DNA of 64,000 nucleotides from Tillus elongatus (taxonomy: Eukaryota > Arthropoda > Insecta > Coleoptera > Cleridae). The notes under the pieces are model-generated. The model saw nothing but the letters and a program-made list of their open reading frames with translations. It was not told the origin of the DNA and made no database searches. Where the stretch lies: NCBI GenBank assembly GCA_964006375.1, contig OZ023265.1, positions 15,235,252 to 15,299,251 of the forward strand. Reading direction: 5' to 3'. This document shows positions 9,501 to 18,277 of this stretch, in pieces. The translations under genes and the position numbers were made by a program. Numbering within the stretch: the first letter of the stretch is position 1; each line of letters begins with the position of its first letter.

Positions 9501-10184
9501 GAATCAGAGGTCTGGAAGAGCCTAATGGACTTGCTAGGCATAAAGAAAACGAGAACAACGCCACTCCACCCTCAATCAGACGGCATGGTAGAACGGCATA
9601 ACAGGACCATCAATCAGTATCTTGCTATGTTTGTCGACGAGAATCAGAGAACCTGGGACAAGTTGATACCTCTGTTCCTCCTAGCTTACAGAAGCTCTCA
9701 GCATGAATCTACCGGCTACACTCCATCCATGATGTTGACCGGCAGAGAGATGCGGTTACCAATCGACATGACGAGACCACCACCGGACGAGGACATAGCG
9801 GACCTAGCTACGTTACCTGAGTATGTCGCCGACCTAGAAGGAAAACTGCGCACTATACACAGATGTGTCAGAGATAGGCTCCTCTTAAGCAGTGACCGGA
9901 TGAAGATGCGCTTGGATCGCAGAGCAACACCCCATACATTCAAGGAAGGGGATGCAGTGTGGCTGTACCAACCAACAAGGAGAAAGGGCCTCAGTCCCAA
10001 ACTTCAGAAACCATGGGAAGGGCCATACTTGGTGACTAAGAAAATTAACGACCTAGTCTACAGAATCCAGCTGTCTCCAAGAACTAAACCCAAAGTTGTT
10101 CACATAGAGAGGTTGAGTCCCTATCGGGGCAACGAACCCCCAAGTTGGCGGCCGGTAAATACTGTTCGGGACGAACAGTCTTAA
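6516..10184 (+). CDS. pol: Ty3/Gypsy Pol: protease, reverse transcriptase, RNase H, integrase
   Basis: Made as Gag-Pol by -1 frameshift; the first ATG (6708) lies after the protease active site and is not the natural start. In order: protease DTGA (6672-6683) with ILGLDL; reverse transcriptase with LVTKKDGTMRFCVDYRKLN and catalytic YLDD (7923-7934); RNase H starting LDTDASQYG (about 8361); integrase zinc region with ELHNSRSGGHFG and CDQC; catalytic core with VAVDIAGPF, IHTDQGRNFES and HPQSDGMVERHNR (the D, D and E residues); and a C-terminal WEGPYLV of the GPY/F type. No stop or gap found. The stop codon abuts the polypurine tract. Length (about 1220 codons) is normal. Confidence 0.96.
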   Translation, partial: AASGKRPDASVRGRQLACESQGPKVKVSTIRRYHESLVIPGSIDGRQCSFTIDTGATRSVVRPDMLPNKSALTTNKQPVLETAKGDRIPVHGEATVYIRLGSTELQVRAVVAEIVDEFILGLDLMEDLDVLSVDFQNKILKIGNEELYLSPTAGEANLRVRLVVDEDTRIAGNSEKIVRARLEKKLDCMSALIAEPLKDRRDGALVARCLVDPKKTIPIRVANVQTNRVTLKKGEVIATCEPIDRVTLSRNVTPTALDRRLPVEIVERFKNSWGQLNNMEMEMALKFILEEADIFAQDKITGRTSLVQHRINTGDARPIRQPPRRLPFAKQSEIKAMVNEMLEDGVIEESNSPWSSPVVLVTKKDGTMRFCVDYRKLNDVTKKDSYPLPRIDDTLNTLAGSKWFSTLDLKSGYWQVELHKEDKEKTAFSTGNGLYQFKVMPFGLCNAPATFERLMELVLRGLTWETCLVYLDDVMVIGRTFDEHLSNLKQVFSRLRGANLQLNPKKCVLFQKKVSFLGHVVSEKGIETDPEKIKAVRDWPVPRNKHEVRSFLGLCSYYRRFVKYFSSIAKPLHSLTENKVEFIWSPDCQESFRELKHRLVTAPILAYPQDEGLFILDTDASQYGIGAVLSQLQAGEEVVIGYFSKTFGKAERNYCVTRKELLAVVRSIEHFHSFLYGRTFRVRSDHSALQWLLNFRNPEGQIARWIEKLQSYDFRIEHRRGRSHANADSLSRRPCSVHECKFCERQENKEIDKVTHQIKQLVAGQENNTDLDVNLEYIRDAQKTDPDLKNIREWLQKGKRPEWHDVSRFGAEVKGYWLQWDSLCLKNDMVTRKWETADGRDCIYQTVVPSECISSVLQELHNSRSGGHFGVNRTLARVRDRFYWINCRRSVEEWCKRCDQCASKKGPKTRSRGKMMQYISGTPWERVAVDIAGPFPITESGNRYIMVAMDYFSKWPEVAPIPNQEATTVAEALMENVISRHGVPLEIHTDQGRNFESEVWKSLMDLLGIKKTRTTPLHPQSDGMVERHNRTINQYLAMFVDENQRTWDKLIPLFLLAYRSSQHESTGYTPSMMLTGREMRLPIDMTRPPPDEDIADLATLPEYVADLEGKLRTIHRCVRDRLLLSSDRMKMRLDRRATPHTFKEGDAVWLYQPTRRKGLSPKLQKPWEGPYLVTKKINDLVYRIQLSPRTKPKVVHIERLSPYRGNEPPSWRPVNTVRDEQS
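6525..6567 (+). promoter_or_regulatory. Programmed -1 ribosomal frameshift signal (gag-pol)
   Basis: The heptamer GGGAAAC (6525-6531) is in the correct phase, G GGA AAC, in the gag frame. Six bases later ACGCCAG (6538-6544) can pair with CTGGCGT (6561-6567). The 16-base loop holds the gag stop codon and a GGGGC (6551-6555) that could pair with GCCCC (6580-6584) as an H-type pseudoknot. The pol frame opens only after a TGA at 6513, so the slip site lies in the 34-base overlap, as required. Confidence 0.88.
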
Positions 10185-10196
10185 GGAGGGGGGCAG
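10183..10196 (+). other. Polypurine tract
   Basis: AAGGAGGGGGGCAG directly precedes the 3' LTR and would prime plus-strand synthesis. Confidence 0.85.
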
Positions 10197-10938
10197 TGTT
10201 ACAAAGCACTTCAATAGACGTAGGTGCGGTGTTGCCACATCTCCAGAATTTCCCCAACATCTGGGAATTTTTGCACAATCTGGCAACACCGCCTCCCCAC
10301 CCCCTGGGGGTGCCTGGGGTGACCCCCCTCAGGCGAAGTCTCAACCCTCTAGGACCAGAAATAACGAAGTTACCAACTTGTACCCCGTCGGAACGGATAA
10401 CTGAGGTCTGCACATTCCGAACACCCTGTATATACACCCTGTATACGCAGAGAACCCTTACACCCTGTATACGCAGAGAGATCTTATAGTTCGAGAAACA
10501 CCTCTTGTGTAACATAGGAGTGGTGACCACATTTGGATCATCCTGTATATACATCCCCCTGTATACACACGGGACCGATCTGTATTCACAGAACCTTCTA
10601 GTAAAAGAACGTCCTGGAACGTTCTGGAATGGAATGCTCTAGAAAGGAGGGGAAGGTACGGCGAGTATATAAAAGCGAAAGCCAGCCAGCCCGAGTTCAG
10701 TTCAGTAAGAGAATGTGGTAGTGACTTGAAGAAGCAGTGTAAAGTGTTAAGAGAGTAGTGACTGTAGTACCAGATTAGTGACTTTTGTTGAGAGTAGTAA
10801 TTGTAAAGCCAGTAAATTAAGTGTTTTGTGAGAGAGACATTCTAGACATTTTATTGTATCCATATTTAGAGTGTAAATAAAGTTGTTTTGTTAAAATTTA
10901 AAAGTCTCACTTATCCAGAACCCGGAGAAAACGCAACA
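10197..10938 (+). repeat. 3' LTR of the Ty3/Gypsy element
   Basis: Identical to 4277-5018 on full reading. Carries the same heat-shock element array (10606-10645), TATA box (10668), initiator (10697) and AATAAA (10876). Because it faces into the LINE ORF2 remainder, readthrough transcription would run into that reverse transcriptase. Confidence 0.97.
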
Positions 10939-10942
10939 GTAT

Positions 10943-13900
10943 AGACAATGGCAACAATTCCTAGATATAGTGTGTAAAATGGATTTTATTGTTGGCGGAG
11001 ATTTTAATAGTCATCATGCGTCTTGGGGCAGTACAAATTGCGACACCTCTGGTAACATTTTAATAGATATCACTGAAGATTTTAACTTAAATATTTTAAA
11101 CGATGGAACCCCCACTAGGATCGCAAGACCTACAGAGTCTCCGTCAGCAGTTGATCTAACTTTCGCTTCACAATCGATAACAAGTAAATTGTCATGGAAT
11201 GTGCTGCAGGAATCGCTCGGCTCGGACCATTTGCCAATAATTATTGGATATAACATTAATTTTGAAATAATAGATAAAATTCCATATAGAAGGTGGAGGG
11301 AGTCGAGCGCAGACTGGGGCACATTTCAGTTGGAGATTGACAATATAATTGATGCACATAACGAAACAGAAACAACAGCTGCAGGCTTGTATAATCACGT
11401 AATAGACAGTATCACTCTGGCAGCTGACCTTGTCCTCGAAAAAACTAAATTAGTAAAAAATTGGCAACCTAGACCAGCATGGTGGGACAACGAGTGTGAG
11501 AAGATGCAAAGAGAACGCAAACAACGATTACAAAACTATAAACATCAATCAAATATGGATAATTACCTAAAATATCAAGAAACGGATGCTAAAGTGAGAA
11601 GACTTCTCAAGAAGAAGCAAAGGGAAGCATGGAGAAGTTATGTTAGTAGGCTCAACAAACAAACGCCTTTAACAGATGTGTGGAAGTTTGTTCGGAAAAT
11701 GAATAACAAATCATCAAATGGTGGAAAATCAATTATGACAGATGATTTAATAAGTGAAAGCTTATCTCTCATGGCACCAGATACAGTAGAATTACCTTTG
11801 TATAACAATGGGGAATGCGATAAAAGTAAAAGTTTTCCTTTGGAACACCCATTTGCATTAAATGAGTTGGTTTCCGTTATAAAGTCATTACGCAACTCAT
11901 CGCCAGGCGTAGATAGAATAACAAATAGGATGCTAGAAAACATCTCTGAAAAAGCCATGGGTATACTGTTGCGAGTTATTAACGAATTATGGTCAAGTGG
12001 ACAATATCCTGAGCAGATGAAAGTAATAATTATTTGTTTAATACATAAAGTTGGAAAACAACACAATCATCCATCTGGCTACAGACCACTATCTCTGATG
12101 CCCTGCACAGCAAAGGTATACGAAAAAATGATTCTTGGTCGTCTGGAGCATTATTGCGAAACTAACAACATATTCTGCAAAAATCAATATGGGTTTCGAA
12201 AAGGACAAGGAACGCTAGATGCGCTGGTACATTTAGTAACAGATATACAGTGTACGTTAACTCGAAACCGATATATGATGTGCATATTTGTTGATCTGAG
12301 AAGTGCATTTGACGCAATTAATTTATCTTTGTTAATAAAAGATTTAGAAGATATAGGGCTTAGCTCAGTTACCGCAAGAAACATTGTATCTCTATATAGT
12401 AGACGTCTAATTTACATAAGGGACGAAAATAACAAATTCCACGGCCCAAGGTGTGTATACAGTGGCCTCCCACAGGGAGCAATTCTCTCACCCACACTCT
12501 TTAACCTATACACCAGATCATTACACACAGACATGTATCAAGGGGTAGAATGCATCCAGTACGCAGACGACGTTTGCATATATGTCGAAAAACAATCTTA
12601 TCAAGAGTGTGTAAACGAATATAGTAAAATCCTCCTTAATTTAAAATCCTGGACAGAGGCCAGGGGATTTGAGCTAAATGAAGAAAAATCCAAAGTGGTT
12701 ATATTTACCAGACATCGAACACATTTACCAGATATTATGCCTAGTAATATTTACAAAATTAAAACTGCCAACACGTTCAAATATTTGGGCGTAATATTAG
12801 ATAGAAAGCTCCTGTGGACGCAACACATCGAATACCTCAAAACAAGGTGCGAGAGAGGAATGAATATCTTGAGAATGACTACACATACACTTTGGGGTGC
12901 AGACAGAGAGGTAGCTTTACTTTTTTACAGATCTTACATCAGATCCATTTTGGATTACGGAAGCAGTCTATATGGGTCGTGTTCTAAAACAAACTTGAAG
13001 AAATTGCAAACAATACAAAACAAAGCACTAAGAATTAAAATAGGGGCTATGAGGTCAACGCCTATTAATATTGCTACAGCAGAGTGTAGAGAGCCACCTG
13101 TACATATCAGAATCGGTACATTGGCCGCTAAATATATGTTAAAAATTCGAGTCAGATTTCCAGAATTATTGACAAAAATGCAGTATCTACAAACACAACA
13201 GACGACCAACAAGTATTGGCAAAATAAAAGAAGCACGCCACTGGTCGACGCTTATAGGGAAACTATGACATATGAAACATTTATCCAAGTATCCGAAAAA
13301 CTACCAATGCACAAAAAAGACTACAGTATTTATCACAACGACCATACAATCATCATACCCAAGTATGAAGAAATCCCGGATTTAATGCTAGCTGATGCAA
13401 AACATGAATTAGAAAAGTATCCAGAACACCTCCACATTTATACGGATGGATCAAAAATGGAAAATGGTACAGGGTGTGCTTATTACGTATCACAACTGAA
13501 TATAAGTAAGAAAATCAAACTCCCACATCTGGCTTCAATTTACACCGCAGAACTAATAGCCATACAAGAGGCACTACAATGGATGCTCAGCAATGATAAA
13601 CTAAAAGCCATCATACTCACTGATTCACAATCCTCGTTAATAGCCATGAGAAGTAAAGCAGGATCTTACTACGGAAATAATGAGAACATTATTAACATCA
13701 TAGACTCATGTAGTAAAATCACAAAAAAACAAGGCAGTGTAGCTTTTCTTTGGATAAAGGGCCACTCCGGAATTCGGGGTAATGAACTTGCTGATCTGCT
13801 GGCCAAACAAAGTATCGATGACTACGACACATACAAGGAAACGGTGCCATATAAAGATATATATCCATTAATCAAACAAGAACAACATAAAAAATGGAAC

Positions 13901-14314
13901 GAAGAATGGAAAGATTTCTGTTTAAACACTAATAACCCATACAAAATACTCCACCCTAACTTACCTACTGAACAAGATTTTCACATGTATTCCGGGAATA
14001 ACAAAGAATTGACGACATTGATAACAAGACTGAAATCCAACCATGGCCGGTTTCCGGCTCATTTAAATAAAATCGGTATAATAAGATCTCCAGCTTGTGA
14101 TTGTGACAATGTAACAGTGGCTGATTTAAATCACATTATATTTATGTGCCCACGGCATCAAAACTCACGACTGAATTTAATAACTTCTATCATACAAATG
14201 AATGATAAAAATATCTGTATGCCATTTTCTTTAAATCAGCTATTGATGCGAAAGTCAAAATGTATAATAATGAAATTGTATAGATTTTTCAAAGAAATTA
14301 GACTACAACTGTAG
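10943..14314 (+). pseudogene. LINE ORF2, 3' part: endonuclease end, reverse transcriptase, RNase H
   Basis: Resumes in frame directly after the GTAT duplication. Endonuclease blocks FIVGGDFNSHH and GSDHLPIII, then reverse transcriptase with SSPGVDRITN, CLIHKVGKQHNHPSGYRPLS, LPQGAILSPTLFNLY and catalytic YADD (12560-12571), then RNase H with IYTDGSKMENG, TAELIAIQEAL, LTDSQSSL and KGHSGIRGNELADLLAKQ, then a Cys/His cluster CDCDNVTVADLNHIIFMC. Together with 3875-4276 the uninterrupted protein would be about 1257 residues. This 1124-codon part has no stop, so the LINE was young when the Ty3 element struck. Called pseudogene because it no longer has its own start and endonuclease half. Confidence 0.92.
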
Positions 14315-14518
14315 TTACTTTTGTTTTCATTAGAGACATTGTATAATGTAAAAATGTTTTTAATAACTATTGTTTGTTAGAATAAGTATGGCTCCTTTGT
14401 AATCCACTCCTTTGTGAATTTACCTACCTGCATGAAACCAAGGCCCAGTACAGTTTGTTCAAAGCCGTCCTGGCGGGTCTCTGGACGCACAGTATCCCAG
14501 TCATCCTTCACAATACTT

Positions 14519-14576
<58 letters not shown>

Positions 14577-14897
14577 TATATGTATTAAAAAAAATAATAA
14601 AAAAGGTATACAAACAATTTATTACAAAAAAAAAACAAAAAAAAGCATAGAAACTGAATTTATTATTATATATAAAAAAAAAAAAAAAGTATACAAAGTA
14701 AATTTATTATTACAAATTAGTTAATTAGGTATAAAAATAGTGTAAGATAATAAAATTGGCTGGCGATATAGCTTGATGCAAATTTATTGTTTATAGATCT
14801 CATAAACACCACTAGACATAAATTTAAAAAAAGTCTGTGGCTAATGGACCTAACGGTCCGAGGCCAAACCAAATTACAACAACAACAACAACAACAA
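14315..14897 (+). other. LINE 3' UTR with terminal hairpin and (CAA)n tail
   Basis: Contains a 53-base A run (14522-14574) and A-rich stretches, then a hairpin GGACC-TAAC-GGTCC (14846-14859) about 15 bases before a CAA repeat tail (14875-14897). A short simple-repeat tail instead of poly(A) is typical for I-type elements; the hairpin is a plausible recognition site for the element's reverse transcriptase. Confidence 0.75.
14522..14574 (+). repeat. Internal poly(A) run, 53 bases
   Basis: Pure A run within the LINE 3' UTR, 323 bases before the real 3' end defined by the target duplication. The Lys-rich open frames through it are artefacts. Confidence 0.9.
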
Positions 14898-14910
14898 CAC
14901 AACATTTTTT

Positions 14911-15060
14911 AATGACAAACGTAAACTAGACTTTTTGAAGCTTTAGAAGTCAAAAAGCACACACACGACAACAGCTGCCTTGTTTTAAATGAGCAAACTT
15001 ATTTAATTAATTCCCCTTTCTTGGTTATTCTTCTGCCTAATTAAATAAGTCAAAGAAAAT
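14911..15060 (+). pseudogene. Penelope-like GIY-YIG region, second part
   Basis: Directly after the right target duplication the frame reads NDKRKLDFLKL, stop, KSKKH, and further on LNEQTYLINSPF. This resembles the (K/R)-L-x-L-L-E-x-x-E-I-x-K helix followed by an LN-x-Q-T segment that ends Penelope polyproteins. It continues the remnant at 2040-2305, confirming that the LINE split one element. Stops and a probable one-base shift at the T run show decay before or after insertion. Confidence 0.65.
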
Positions 15061-15247
15061 AAATTTAACTATTCTTTCAAAAAAGTTGGAATAAGTTAAT
15101 GAGTTGAGGTCGATATTTTCGTTGTATATAGACTGATTTGTTACTGTTATTGTTCAGTTATTTTATTGTTGTAACTGTTATTACAGTCATTATAGGCTGT
15201 TTTTATGTTAAATATTGACGTAGACATTCTAAAAGCCTCATCCGTCA

Positions 15248-15575
15248 TCTGTTTCATTTTATTTTAAATTAGACTAATTTTTTGATCAAAACATCATAAC
15301 ATAGCAACATATCTTTATTTGTAGTTGTCATGACTTCGTTCTAATTTAATTTGTATCTGTCTAAGAATGCTGTCAAGCAGCGAAGCTGGTCACAGGAACG
15401 TTGAACAACATCAGAGAACATCTAGAATTCATAAGAGCCTCTTGCTCCAGTTAGCCTACGCGTTGGCTACGCCCTTAACCTACAGAAACTCAACAGTTAA
15501 ACCAGAGAAGTAGTCTCCAAGTCTGTATGTAGTACTAATAAGAGTAAGGGCAATATATAGAACAAATCCATCAAT
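15248..15575 (+). repeat. Inverted terminal repeat (pLTR-like), copy B
   Basis: Reverse complement of copy A (1680-2010), in the sense orientation relative to the GIY-YIG remnant. The final bases diverge (the expected GGGCAACAACAATCAATGA is degraded to GGGCAATATATAG). Confidence 0.8.
15355..15397 (+). ncRNA. Hammerhead-ribozyme-like motif, copy B
   Basis: Order seen: TCTGT, CTAAGAAT, hairpin GCTG-TCAAG-CAGC, GAAGC, TGGTC, ACAGG. In better copies (33912-33950) these read GAAAC, TAGTC, ACAGA. This reproduces a type I hammerhead layout: stem I TCTGT/ACAGA, stem II GCTG/CAGC, the GAAA strand, a minimal CTAG stem III and a GTC cleavage triplet. Against it, the CUGANGA strand reads CUGAGAAU in the consensus, lacking the catalytic G8. 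Hammerheads in Penelope terminal repeats are established in other animals. Activity of this copy is doubtful. Confidence 0.45.
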
Positions 15576-16031
15576 ACTGACGGAAAGCTTATTTTTGGAG
15601 TTATGTTCAAAAAGAAGAAGAAGATAACCACGAAATCGACTCCGCTAATACCTTAGAACCTTACAATATAAAATAATGATATATACTCTAAGCTTAATAC
15701 AAACAGGAGTAGGTAAAAATAATCCAACCTTTAATTTTAACCTAACATTAACAAATGCCTTCGGCCGTCGACTATAGTATAATATTATGATTTTAACATC
15801 CAATCAAACAAATTAGAAAGCGGTTGTGTGCATCGGATTCAGGCTGTTAATCAATGGATGTAGGTACTGCACTACTAAACAGTAAGAGTAAATATGTGCT
15901 GAAAAAAGTTTAGGTACAGCAAGTTCTTAATGGTAGCGAATTTTCGTTAAAATATTTCAAATGATAATAACTCAATTTCCCAGCAAACTTTGAATCTTCA
16001 GTTTTGATACACAGTAAAATCCATATAAAGA
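15576..16031. other. No recognisable gene
   Basis: AT-rich sequence between the Penelope shell and the errantivirus-like element. I see no coding or repeat signature. Confidence 0.6.
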
Positions 16032-16035
16032 CGCG

Positions 16036-16442
16036 AGTTAACTTTCTTGTTAACACACTTGACTTTTTAAAAGAATTTATTGATTATAGTTACATAAAAT
16101 ACTTATGAATAATAATAATAAAATGATAAATATAAATTATGACAATTTAAAAGAGACTCAAGCAATAACAATGTAGGAATGTCCGTTCGTGGTCTGGTAA
16201 CTTCCATATATAGTCTCTGGTGGGGCGTGGACCGAGAGGCGGTTTCCACCTAAGTTGCAGTCTTGAAGGTGATCCTAGCAGGTGGCTGGTTGCTGAATTG
16301 AAGGTCTAGTTGTTTACCCATTTATGAATAGTCTATTCTTCTTATTGCGCTGCTTTTAATTAACCCATTCGTCAGCGACCTTGGGTGTTGAATCGGGATC
16401 TGTACTTCTTATATACATTGTATGAGTTGGCTATTGTTATCT
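16036..16442 (-). repeat. 3' LTR of the errantivirus-like element
   Basis: 407 bp, matches 21170-21576 except for one T/A difference in an AAT-rich patch near 16120. Confidence 0.92.
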
Positions 16443-16456
16443 CCTCCATCCTTTAG
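16443..16456 (-). other. Polypurine tract
   Basis: On the minus strand an A/G-rich run (AAAGGATGGAGG) abuts the 3' LTR, the expected plus-strand primer. Confidence 0.75.
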
Positions 16457-16466
16457 AGAACGAAGC

Positions 16467-18144
16467 CTATGGTTCGTTCCGAATAGTCATCGGGAATCCA
16501 GTAATTGGTTTGGAGTCAGCAGTTTTCGTTTTTGATTTTTGCCAGAAGTATCTTGCAGTTATTGTGATTATTGTTATTATTATCACAAGGTATAGTATAA
16601 TTGTCCATACACTAGGGTGGTATATGGGCAAATCGATGGTTCCTGGAATTTTGCCATTGATGGATTGTAACTGGGATTTGATATTGTTCAAGTCGTGCAA
16701 TTGGACATTTTCTAATTTTAGTTCTGGTAATTTGTCTGGGAATATGGGTGCTTTATTTGTTACCAATTCGATGTTTGGGAGATTGAACGATTGTTGTGTT
16801 TCCGATGCCATTTGTACTGAACTAAATCTTTCGTTATTGATGATAAGTTGGCATTTGGGTTTCAAAGTCGCCAGTTTTGTTCCGCTGATTATTTTGGTTT
16901 CTTCATTTTCTTCGCAGCTAAGTTTGATTTTCGTTTCTTCGGGTGCCACTATTATGTATTGGGTATTGCCATATTTAGAGACTGTTGTTTTTGTTATTTT
17001 GACAAGTTCTTGCTTGCAATTGTTTATCGGTTTCTGGAAGTTGATCAGTTTAATTTCGCATGGGTTGTTTTCGTTAAGTGCTGTCGGGTTGTCATTTTCA
17101 CAAAAGTATGTCTGGTCTTTTAGATTCCTACACTTTTCGTTTCTGTAAGCGTAGTGTTTGCTGCTAAGGATTAGGTACTTGGTTCTAGGGACAATCATTC
17201 TGAAGGTATATGGATTTTTTGGGACTGGTAATGCATACAATTGATAATAAATATAATCTGATTTGTCTACTAAGGGTATATCTATTTGGAATATAATTTT
17301 AAAATCAATTTGAACGGTTTTTATGTTAAATATTTTTTCGTAAAGTGAAATGTCGGATTTTGTTATTAATCTTGATTTTGAGATGTGGTTTTCAATATTT
17401 TCTAATTCTTTTGATATAAATTTCGGTTTCAGTATTGACGTATGATACGTGTTCAATTTTGAAAAAGTAATTGCATTTTCTGTTGTTAATATCATGTTTA
17501 GTACATTATTTAACAAATAACTGATTTGAGTGAGTAATTCCAAATGTTTTACTCTATGAAAATTTGTTAGTTGGTCGCTTTTTAGACTATCTATTGTATA
17601 TTCCAAATCGTTTATTCTCGCTACTATGGCTTCTTGGTTATGGTTTAGGTTGTCTATTGTTTTATTGAACTCTGTTATAGCATCTATCATTAGGGATGTC
17701 TGTGAACTAAAAAGTTGATGTACTTGATTTTGATCTTTCCTCAAAATTTCAAGAGCTTTATATATTCTGTCGCCGTCATCTGCATCTAAGTTCCCAGTTA
17801 TTGATTTGAATATCGATCCTAGTCCGTTTATTATACCTCTTTTGTTCCTAATCGTTCTTGGAAATATTCGATAAAATGTGTCATCAATATTGCTGATGGT
17901 GAAATTGATTGTTAAAATAAAATTTTTGTATTCTAATTTGTATTCTGCATTCATTACGCTTATTATGTTGTCAAAGTAAGTTTTTAGTCTGTTAAAGTCG
18001 TCGTATAGTTGTCTTAGGTCATGTATATGAATCATTCTCCATTTATCGTTTTCTGAAAAGGCTTGTCCCAGTTTGCGTGGCAGTATGCCTGGATTGTCTG
18101 TTAGGTCTTCTAATTGTGGTTTTACTCTGGTGAAGAGAATGAAC
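16467..18144 (-). CDS. env: Errantivirus-type envelope fusion protein
   Basis: Envelope of the insect gypsy group, related to the baculovirus F fusion proteins. Visible features: a furin-like site RNKR followed by a Gly/Ile/Phe-rich segment GIINGLGS, as in F-type fusion peptides; an Asn/Ile-rich coiled region; a cluster of Cys residues in the C-terminal half; a transmembrane segment near the end (TIILYLVIIITIITI) with a short basic tail. The internal ATG at 18035 gives 522 residues, but the frame is open upstream to a splice-acceptor-like TTGCAG ending at 18145, so the natural N terminus probably comes from a spliced 5' exon. No stop found: intact by eye although pol is gutted. Confidence 0.85.
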
Positions 18145-18150
18145 CTGCAA
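18145..18150 (-). promoter_or_regulatory. Probable env splice acceptor
   Basis: On the minus strand CACCTTGCAG precedes the point where the env frame opens. Gypsy-group env is translated from a spliced subgenomic RNA, so an acceptor here is expected. The donor was not located. Confidence 0.5.
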
Positions 18151-18277
18151 GGTGAACGTTATTTAAATTGGTGATCGTCTGTTTGTCAAGTTTGTCGTTT
18201 AGTATTATGGCTTTATTAGTCCGTTTCTTACGTCATGTCTCGTTTGTCGATTATCCGAATATCTAGGTTCGACTTAG

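Larger units (their letters stand above)
4277..10938 (+). mobile_element. Full-length Ty3/Gypsy LTR retrotransposon, 6662 bp
   Basis: Two 742-bp LTRs (TGTTAC...GCAACA) that I read as identical base for base, a tRNA-Leu primer site, gag, a -1 frameshift signal, pol with protease, reverse transcriptase, RNase H and integrase, a polypurine tract and a GTAT duplication. No env frame. Identical LTRs and open frames mean a very recent insertion that could still be active. It interrupts the LINE endonuclease. Confidence 0.96.
2318..14897 (+). mobile_element. I/Jockey-type LINE (about 5.9 kb) interrupted by a Ty3 element
   Basis: The element has a 5' UTR from 2318, ORF1 with three CCHC knuckles, ORF2 with endonuclease, reverse transcriptase and RNase H, a 583-bp 3' UTR, a 3' terminal hairpin and a (CAA)n tail. 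A 12-bp duplication flanks it. Subtracting the Ty3 insertion and its duplicated 4 bp leaves 5914 bp, a full-length size for this class. Domain composition (RNase H in ORF2, zinc knuckles in ORF1) points to the I-clade side of the Jockey superfamily. Confidence 0.88.
1680..15575 (+). mobile_element. Decayed Penelope-like element shell containing nested LINE and Ty3 elements
   Basis: Inverted repeats at 1680-2010 and 15248-15575 enclose a Penelope-type GIY-YIG endonuclease remnant that is split at 2317/14910. Long repeats at both ends, sometimes inverted, and a C-terminal GIY-YIG domain are known Penelope hallmarks. The reverse transcriptase is missing, so the element was already 5' truncated. 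Once the 12.6-kb insertion is ignored the shell is only about 1.3 kb. It is the oldest layer of the nest. Confidence 0.7.

Noticed and set aside
10084..10554. Open frames within the LTRs (both strands, both LTRs)
   Set aside because: They cross the promoter and pol end and have no conserved motif; absence of stops is due to local GC content.
14377..14650. Lys-rich and Phe-rich frames over the A run
   Set aside because: Artefact of the poly(A) run in the LINE 3' UTR.
16510..17148. Plus-strand 212-codon hydrophobic frame
   Set aside because: Antisense shadow of the env gene; hydrophobicity arises from the AT-rich complement.
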